Of a stretch of 29,149 nucleotides of DNA, positions 24,472 through 29,149 are shown piece by piece. Position 1 is the stretch's first letter, and each line of letters opens with the position of its first letter. The notes beneath the pieces are model-generated. The model was not told the DNA's origin and made no database searches. It saw only the letters and a list, made by a program, of their open reading frames with translations. The stretch is from SIG575 sp045643165 (GTDB taxonomy: Bacteria; Bacillota; Clostridia; Oscillospirales; Acutalibacteraceae): positions 1 to 29,149 of the forward strand of contig JAZUKF010000031.1 in NCBI GenBank assembly GCA_045643165.1. The letters run 5' to 3'. Made by a program: the position numbers and the translations under genes.

Positions 24472-24522
24472 ATGGACCACCTCCGGGATAAGCATAACGC
24501 ACTTACTTTTTTGTATTATATT

Positions 24523-24551
24523 ATTGTAATATAATTGAAAGTAAAAGTCAA
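24523..24551 (-). promoter_or_regulatory. Sigma-A promoter of the flavoprotein-proBA operon
   Basis: On the minus strand, TTGACT (24546-24551), a 17-base spacer and TACAAT (24523-24528). It diverges from the rmlA promoter, with the two -35 boxes 36 bases apart. Confidence 0.75.
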
Positions 24552-24587
24552 TCACCGCAGCCTAAATATGAAAAAATAAAGAAATAT

Positions 24588-24616
24588 TTGACGAAACACA
24601 AAAAAAGTTTTATAAT
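24588..24616 (+). promoter_or_regulatory. Sigma-A promoter of the rml genes
   Basis: TTGACG (24588-24593), a 17-base spacer and a perfect TATAAT (24611-24616). The leader to the TTG start at 24712 is about 90 bases, with no obvious hairpin or riboswitch. Confidence 0.8.
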
Positions 24617-24711
24617 ATTGCGGGATATGTAAAAATATGTTTATTTTTTAATGTATGAATTTTATTCTTTTCGGATTTCTATAATAAATACGTAATAAGG
24701 AGTGTGCTTAC

Positions 24712-25632
24712 TTGAAAGGTATTATTCTTGCGGGCGGATCAGGAACCCGTCTTTATCCTTTAACTATGGTTACCAGCAAACAACTTTTACCGGTTTATGA
24801 TAAACCTATGATATATTATCCTCTGTCAACGCTGATGTTGGCGGGAATAAGAGATATTCTTATTATCTCCACCGAAGAAGATACGCCGAAATTTGAATCC
24901 CTCATGGGAGACGGAAAACAATTCGGTCTTAATCTGTCCTATGCCGTTCAGGAAAAACCGGAAGGTCTTGCTCAGGCATTTATTATCGGCGAAAAATTCA
25001 TCGGTAAAGATAAAGTTGCAATGGTTTTAGGCGATAACATTTTTTACGGTAACGGGCTCGGTCATATGCTTCGTCAGGCATCAGCACGTGATGAGGGTGC
25101 AACGATTTTCGGATATTACGTTGATAACCCCACCGCATTCGGTGTGGTTGAATTCAACAAAAAAGGTCAGGCGGTTTCCATTGAAGAAAAACCGGAAAAC
25201 CCAAAATCCAACTATGCGGTTACGGGACTTTATTTTTACGATAATAAGGTTGTGGAATACGCTAAATCCTTGGAGAAAAGTGCAAGAGGCGAATATGAAA
25301 TAACAGATATCAACCGCAAATATCTCGAAGAGGGAACTCTTGAAGTAAGAACTCTCGGCAGAGGCTATGCATGGCTGGATACCGGTACGGTTGACTCACT
25401 GATAGAAGCCGGGAATTTCATCAAAACCGTAGAAAGCCTCCAGGGTATCAAAATTTCCGCTCCGGAAGAGATCGCTTATAATATGCATTGGATTACAAAG
25501 AAAAAACTTCTTGAATCCGCACTAAAATACGGAAAATCCTCATACGGTCAGCATTTAATGCGTGTTTATGAAGGAAAAATTCTTTATGCCGATAAACTCG
25601 GTCAACGTCCTCATTGGGGCCGTGATGAATAA
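24712..25632 (+). CDS. rmlA: Glucose-1-phosphate thymidylyltransferase
   Basis: A 306-residue RmlA (RfbA), which joins glucose-1-phosphate and dTTP to give dTDP-glucose, the first step to dTDP-L-rhamnose. The nucleotide-binding loop LAGGSGTRLYPLT (6-18), KQLLPVYDKPMIYYPLS, QEKPEGLAQAF, LGDNIFYG and the C-terminal PEEIAYNMHWI are typical and the length is normal. The start is TTG with AAGGAG 9 bases upstream. It is the first gene of a plus-strand cluster with rmlC and rmlD for cell-surface rhamnose. rmlB is not in the window. Confidence 0.96.
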   Translation: MKGIILAGGSGTRLYPLTMVTSKQLLPVYDKPMIYYPLSTLMLAGIRDILIISTEEDTPKFESLMGDGKQFGLNLSYAVQEKPEGLAQAFIIGEKFIGKDKVAMVLGDNIFYGNGLGHMLRQASARDEGATIFGYYVDNPTAFGVVEFNKKGQAVSIEEKPENPKSNYAVTGLYFYDNKVVEYAKSLEKSARGEYEITDINRKYLEEGTLEVRTLGRGYAWLDTGTVDSLIEAGNFIKTVESLQGIKISAPEEIAYNMHWITKKKLLESALKYGKSSYGQHLMRVYEGKILYADKLGQRPHWGRDE

Positions 25633-25668
25633 AACGCAAATAATATATAAAAAGATCAGGAAAAAATT

Positions 25669-26241
25669 ATGGAAATTATCAAAACAGAATTAACAGACGC
25701 ATATATTATCGAACCGAAAGTTTTCGGCGATCACCGTGGTTGGTTTATGGAAAGCTACAACAAAAAAGCGTTTGAAGAATTAGGTATTACAACGGACTTC
25801 ATTCAGGATAACAGATCATTTTCCATGAAAAAAGGAACATTAAGAGGGCTTCACTGCCAAAAGGGTGCTTCCGCACAGACAAAACTTGTAAGTTGTGTTA
25901 ACGGAAAAGTAATGGATGTTATCGTTGATATCAGAGAGGGATCTCCCAGCTTTATGAAATGGACAGGGGTTGAACTTTCTGCAGAAAACAAAAGAATGCT
26001 TTATGTTCCCGCAGGATTTCTCCATGGCTTTGTTACTCTTTCCGACAATGTGGAATTCAGTTACAAGGTTGATAATTACTACTGTGCGGCAGATGACAGA
26101 AGCATAAAATATAACGATAAAATGTTCGGTGTGGATTGGAAAATTGAAAACCCCGTTTTAAGCGAAAAGGATATGAACGCTCCGCTTTATTCCGAAAGCG
26201 ATGTTCGTTTTTTCTACGGTAAATCCACCGTCAACGTATAA
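25669..26241 (+). CDS. rmlC: dTDP-4-dehydrorhamnose 3,5-epimerase
   Basis: A 190-residue cupin-fold epimerase (RmlC/RfbC) acting on dTDP-4-keto-6-deoxyglucose. The catalytic His is H62 in RGLHCQ, with K72 in the TKLV segment; the conserved Tyr is Y132 in EFSYKV, and H119 lies in AGFLHGF. FGDHRGWFMESY near residue 20 is also diagnostic. AGGAAA precedes the ATG, 36 bases after rmlA. Its product is the substrate of RmlD next door. Confidence 0.95.
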   Translation: MEIIKTELTDAYIIEPKVFGDHRGWFMESYNKKAFEELGITTDFIQDNRSFSMKKGTLRGLHCQKGASAQTKLVSCVNGKVMDVIVDIREGSPSFMKWTGVELSAENKRMLYVPAGFLHGFVTLSDNVEFSYKVDNYYCAADDRSIKYNDKMFGVDWKIENPVLSEKDMNAPLYSESDVRFFYGKSTVNV

Positions 26242-26269
26242 TGACATTTCTTTTCGGAGGTTAAGTCAG

Positions 26270-27124
26270 TTGAAAATTCTTGTAACAGGCTTTAACGGTC
26301 AACTCGGTTTTGACGTAATCAAAGAATTAAACAGACGCAATATCCCCTGCTTGGGTGCGGATATTGAAGATTTCGATATTACCGATAAAAATCAAACTGA
26401 AAATTATATATTAAATTATCATCCCGACTGTGTTATTCACTGTGCCGCATATACTGCCGTGGATAATGCCGAAGCGGATGAAGAAAAAAGTCGCAGTATA
26501 AATGTTGAAGGCACAAAAAACATTGCCGTTGCCTGCGAAAAAATATCAGCAAAAATGATTTATATCAGCACGGATTATGTTTTCGGCGGAAACGGTGAAA
26601 ATCCCTATGAGGTTTCAGACGGGAAAAATCCGCAAAACATTTACGGAAAGACAAAATTTGAGGGTGAAAATGCCGTTAAAAAATACTGTAAAAAATATTT
26701 TATAGTACGCACTTCATGGGTATTTGGTATTAACGGTAAAAATTTTGTGAAAACCATGATTCGTCTCGGCAAAGAAAAGGAAGCGATAAACGTCGTTTCC
26801 GATCAAATCGGTTCCCCCACATATACTCCGGATTTATCAAAACTCCTTTGCGATATGGCTGAAAGTGATAAATACGGAGAATACCACGCCACTAACGAAA
26901 ACTATTGCAGTTGGTATGATTTTGCAAAAGCAATAATGGAAAAATGCAATTTAAAAGCGAAAGTATATCCTGTTTCAACAGAAGAATACGGTGCAAAAGC
27001 ATTAAGACCGCTTAATTCAAGACTTTCCAAAAAAAGTCTTACTCAAAACGGTTTTTCCCTGCTTCCCGATTGGGAAAATGCTCTTGACAGATTTTTAACC
27101 GAACTGAACGAAAATAAAATATGA
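26270..27124 (+). CDS. rmlD: dTDP-4-dehydrorhamnose reductase
   Basis: A 284-residue extended short-chain dehydrogenase that completes dTDP-L-rhamnose synthesis. Motifs: GFNGQLG (7-13) for NAD(P)H binding, CAAYTAVDNAE, STDYVFGG (100-107) and the catalytic YGKTK (Y125, K129). The open frame begins at 26201 inside rmlC, but CGGAGG lies 9 bases before TTG at 26270, which gives the normal N-terminus MKILVTGFNGQLG. The stop overlaps the ATG of the next gene (ATGA), so the two are translationally coupled. Confidence 0.95.
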   Translation: MKILVTGFNGQLGFDVIKELNRRNIPCLGADIEDFDITDKNQTENYILNYHPDCVIHCAAYTAVDNAEADEEKSRSINVEGTKNIAVACEKISAKMIYISTDYVFGGNGENPYEVSDGKNPQNIYGKTKFEGENAVKKYCKKYFIVRTSWVFGINGKNFVKTMIRLGKEKEAINVVSDQIGSPTYTPDLSKLLCDMAESDKYGEYHATNENYCSWYDFAKAIMEKCNLKAKVYPVSTEEYGAKALRPLNSRLSKKSLTQNGFSLLPDWENALDRFLTELNENKI

Positions 27125-27918
27125 AAAGATTTCTTTGCTTTATTATATCAGTGATTTTCTGTCTGTCCTTATCAATTCAGACGGTGGCAGCATCAATCGT
27201 CTGCGACGGAATAGTAAATGAATACGAGTGGGACGGCAGTACTTCCGTTACTATTGCGGATAACAAAACATCAAGCGGTTGCAATTTGGATGTTATTTTT
27301 CTGAGATATCATTATGATGAAAATGACAGACGAATGAAACTTGCAATACTTGCCTCCGAGGATAGCGAGGATGTTTCCGATACGCCTGTCGGAATATACA
27401 TAAGTGCCGGAGGGTGCAGTGAAATTTCCCTGTATCCCGACGGAACAAAAGATTTTAATTCTGATGAATATTCCGTTGACGGAGCATTTATCCAAAACGG
27501 TTCTGTTGCTTCTGCCGAACTTGATATTATATTAAAGGACACATTTTCCTCAACGGTTGACATTGATATACGTCTTTCCGACAGTTTCGGTACACGTTCA
27601 AAATTATTCACTTTAACATTAAAAAGCGATGATTTAATCAAAGCGGAAAGTACAACGGAAAAAACCACAAAAAATAAAACTACCAAAAAGAAAACTACGA
27701 AAAAATCAAGCAAAAAATCTTCCGTGAAAAGAACTGCTAAACCCAAAACAACAAAGCTGAAAACCACTGCTCCGAAAACGGTAACCGTTGTCGAGCAACA
27801 CGAGTCATACAGCGAAAAAGTCGAAAAAAGCAACAGAGCGGTAATAATAATCGGTGTTTCATGTCTTGCATTGTCAATGGTCGGTTATTTTATAATTGCA
27901 TTGAAAAAGAATGATTAA
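27121..27918 (+). CDS. Exported single-pass protein with Lys/Thr-rich stalk, coupled to rmlD
   Basis: A 265-residue protein: signal peptide (1-24, cleavage near VAAS), an ectodomain at about 25-170 that looks beta-rich, a 44-residue Lys/Thr/Ser stalk (177-220) and a C-terminal membrane helix (239-261) with a KKND tail. The start of the ectodomain, VCDGIVNEYEWDG, resembles the opening of CBM9/DOMON-like sugar-binding folds; this is a weak resemblance. Three cysteines (28, 54, 99) lie in the ectodomain. The ATG overlaps the rmlD stop as ATGA, so expression is linked to rhamnose synthesis. A role at the rhamnosylated cell surface is plausible but unproven. Confidence 0.8.
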   Translation: MKRFLCFIISVIFCLSLSIQTVAASIVCDGIVNEYEWDGSTSVTIADNKTSSGCNLDVIFLRYHYDENDRRMKLAILASEDSEDVSDTPVGIYISAGGCSEISLYPDGTKDFNSDEYSVDGAFIQNGSVASAELDIILKDTFSSTVDIDIRLSDSFGTRSKLFTLTLKSDDLIKAESTTEKTTKNKTTKKKTTKKSSKKSSVKRTAKPKTTKLKTTAPKTVTVVEQHESYSEKVEKSNRAVIIIGVSCLALSMVGYFIIALKKND

Positions 27919-27921
27919 AAA

Positions 27922-27958
27922 AACGGGGCTGTCGCATTCAGCGTGCAACAGCCCCGTT
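27922..27958. terminator. Bidirectional terminator between the rml cluster and the 63-residue gene
   Basis: AACGGGGCTGT (27922-27932) pairs with ACAGCCCCGTT (27948-27958). T-rich tracts lie beyond both arms in the sense of each strand (TTCATTTTTA on plus, TTTTTTAATCATTC on minus), so it can serve both convergent genes. Its left arm shares GGCTGTCGCATTC with the terminal repeat of the element at 7652-7823, except for one base. Confidence 0.85.
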
Positions 27959-27969
27959 CATTTTTATGA

Positions 27970-28161
27970 TTATTCTTCTGTATCTTCCTCTTCGGGTTCA
28001 ACAACATCATCTTCGTCGTCATCGTCGAAGCAACAGATATCATCGCATTCTTCACAAGAACAGCAATCCTTCTTGCAAATAAATTTGGTAATCGCAAAAT
28101 ATGCAGCAACTGCGACACCGATAACAGCTAAAACAGCACCGATTATTTTTAAACATTTCAT
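27970..28161 (-). CDS. Membrane miniprotein with cysteine cluster and acidic tail
   Basis: A 63-residue protein with one membrane helix (about 5-27), a basic stretch (K26, K30, K31), seven cysteines in sixteen residues (29, 33, 34, 36, 39, 43, 44) and an Asp/Glu tail. By the positive-inside rule the tail is probably cytosolic. The cysteine spacing could bind metal or form disulfides; no family is recognised with confidence, though similar small helix-plus-acidic-tail proteins occur in clostridia. A strong GGGAGG ribosome site and a near-perfect promoter support it as a real gene. It ends 12 bases from the bidirectional terminator. Confidence 0.8.
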   Translation of the reverse strand: MKCLKIIGAVLAVIGVAVAAYFAITKFICKKDCCSCEECDDICCFDDDDEDDVVEPEEEDTEE

Positions 28162-28202
28162 AAAATATACCTCCCTGAAATATTTTGTTATTCATTAATC
28201 TG

Positions 28203-28231
28203 ATTATACACTTTATTTTTATAAAAGTCAA
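28203..28231 (-). promoter_or_regulatory. Sigma-A promoter of the membrane miniprotein gene
   Basis: On the minus strand, TTGACT (28226-28231), a 17-base spacer and a perfect TATAAT (28203-28208). The -35 box directly abuts the stop codon of the upstream sulfhydrylase gene. Confidence 0.8.
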
Positions 28232-29149
28232 TCAGCAATTTTTTAAAGCCTGTTCAATATCGGCAATAATATCATCAACATTTTCAATTCCAACAGAAAA
28301 CCTTATAAGATCTTCACCAATTCCGCCGTCTTTCAACTGTTCGGATGTAAGCTGGCGGTGAGTCGTGCCGGCAGGATGAAGCACACATGTTCTGCAATCG
28401 GCAACATGGGTTGCTATGGTTGCAAGTTTAAGCGAATCCATAAACTTAACCGCCGCTTCTTTTCCGCCTTTAACACCGAAAGAAACCACACCGCTTGAAC
28501 CGTTGGGCAGATATTTTTTTGCAAGTGAATAATATTTATTGCTTTCAAGTCCCGGATAATTTACCCATGTGATTTTTTCGTGATTTTCAAGATATTTTGC
28601 AACTTTAAGAGCATTATCGCAATGTCTCGGAACACGAAGGAACAACGTTTCAAGTCCGAGATTAAGCAGGAAAGAATTGTGGGGAGACGGTATGGAACCT
28701 AAATCTCTCATAAGCTGAACTACCGCCTTAGTGATATATGCACCTTTACCGAATTTCTCCGTATAAATAATACCGTGATAAGAATCATCGGGGGTTGTAA
28801 GCCCGGGATATTTATCACTTTTTGTCCAGTCAAAATTACCGCTGTCAACAATTACACCGCCCACCTGCGTGGCATGTCCGTCCATATATTTCGTAGTGGA
28901 ATGGGTAACAATATCCGCACCGAATTCAAAAGGTTTGCAATTAACGGGTGTGGGGAAAGTATTATCAATAATAAGCGGAACGCCGTGAGCATGGGCAACC
29001 TTTGCGAAAAGTTCGATATCAAGTACGATCAATGAAGGATTTGCAAGAGTTTCCGCAAAAACAGCCTTTGTATTTTCTTTAAAAGCCTTATTCAATTCCT
29101 CTTCCGTTGCATCCGGGCTTACAAAAGTGAAATCTATTCCCAGTTTTTT
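28232..29149 (-). CDS. O-acetylhomoserine/O-acetylserine sulfhydrylase, 5' end outside window
   Basis: The C-terminal 305 residues of a Cys/Met-metabolism PLP enzyme; the frame is open to the window edge and about 120 residues are missing by comparison with the usual length of about 425. It uses O-acetylhomoserine and sulfide to make homocysteine (MetY type). Visible motifs: LIIDNTFPTPVNCKPFEFGADIVTHSTTKYMDGH with the PLP lysine in STTKY, then FLLNLGLETLFLRVPRH and VADCRTCVLHPAGTTHRQL, which is characteristic of the sulfhydrylase branch rather than cystathionine synthases. No terminator hairpin is visible after the stop before the next promoter. Confidence 0.93.
   Translation of the reverse strand, partial: KKLGIDFTFVSPDATEEELNKAFKENTKAVFAETLANPSLIVLDIELFAKVAHAHGVPLIIDNTFPTPVNCKPFEFGADIVTHSTTKYMDGHATQVGGVIVDSGNFDWTKSDKYPGLTTPDDSYHGIIYTEKFGKGAYITKAVVQLMRDLGSIPSPHNSFLLNLGLETLFLRVPRHCDNALKVAKYLENHEKITWVNYPGLESNKYYSLAKKYLPNGSSGVVSFGVKGGKEAAVKFMDSLKLATIATHVADCRTCVLHPAGTTHRQLTSEQLKDGGIGEDLIRFSVGIENVDDIIADIEQALKNC

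Noticed and set aside
24617..24711. Riboswitch in the rmlA leader
   Set aside because: The roughly 90-base leader is AT-rich with no stable stem, terminator or recognisable riboswitch core.
27911..28198. Plus-strand serine-rich open frame
   Set aside because: It runs through the bidirectional terminator and is antisense to the acidic tail of the 63-residue membrane protein; the Ser run is the complement of Asp/Glu codons.
1..29149. CRISPR array, tRNA, rRNA, prophage or defence island
   Set aside because: I saw no regularly spaced direct repeats, no tRNA-like cloverleaf, no rRNA conserved segments, and no nuclease, methylase, integrase or toxin-antitoxin genes.

Overview
The window looks like chromosomal DNA of an AT-rich, low-GC Gram-positive anaerobe, most likely a gut-type Clostridia of the Oscillospiraceae/Ruminococcaceae kind. 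The signs are strong GGAGG ribosome sites, very regular sigma-A promoters (TTGACN, 17-base spacer, TATAAT-like), a Firmicutes-type recJ-relA-dtd block, and secreted proteins with dockerin-like and FIVAR-like modules. The assignment to family level is inference. I see no rRNA, tRNA, CRISPR array, transposase, integrase or phage gene. No intergenic stretch exceeds 300 bases.

Region 1 (55-6640, minus strand) is a housekeeping block: recJ, bifunctional (p)ppGpp synthetase/hydrolase, D-aminoacyl-tRNA deacylase and a metallo-beta-lactamase-fold hydrolase, spaced by 7-18 bases and likely one operon. A YkvI-type membrane protein lies upstream on the same strand. Region 2 (6796-7823) is a plus-strand aldose-1-epimerase-like gene followed by a 172-base element with 15-base terminal inverted repeats that resembles a MITE and may also end transcription.

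Region 3 (7847-11989, minus strand) holds membrane and envelope genes: an ABC ATPase/permease pair, a SanA-like DUF218 protein, an aromatic-acid-exporter/FUSC-type membrane protein, a GNAT acetyltransferase, and a membrane-anchored GDPD-fold protein that has lost most canonical catalytic residues. Region 4 (12085-18280, minus strand) is an exported-protein island: two small helical secreted proteins, a DUF4474 protein on a VTD-repeat stalk, and a 1071-residue secreted protein ending in FIVAR-like and dockerin-like modules. Each has its own promoter and three have clear terminators.

Region 5 (18367-24551, minus strand) is a tightly packed five-gene operon: an HI0933-type flavoprotein, a COG2509-type flavoprotein, proB, proA and a metallophosphoesterase. 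Region 6 (24588-27958, plus strand), divergent from it, is rmlA-rmlC-rmlD for dTDP-L-rhamnose without rmlB. It is translationally coupled to a secreted protein with a Lys/Thr-rich stalk and a C-terminal membrane anchor, and ends in a bidirectional terminator. Region 7 (27970-29149, minus strand) has a 63-residue membrane miniprotein with a cysteine cluster and acidic tail, and the 3' part of an O-acetylhomoserine sulfhydrylase gene cut by the window end.

Several starts were moved from the longest reading frame to match ribosome sites and promoters. Notable are TTG starts for rmlA, rmlD, the ABC ATPase and the FUSC-type gene, and a probable CTG start for the HI0933-type flavoprotein. Nothing here resembles a known defence or secretion system. 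The most unusual material is the exported-protein island, the GDPD pseudoenzyme candidate and the gene coupled to rmlD.
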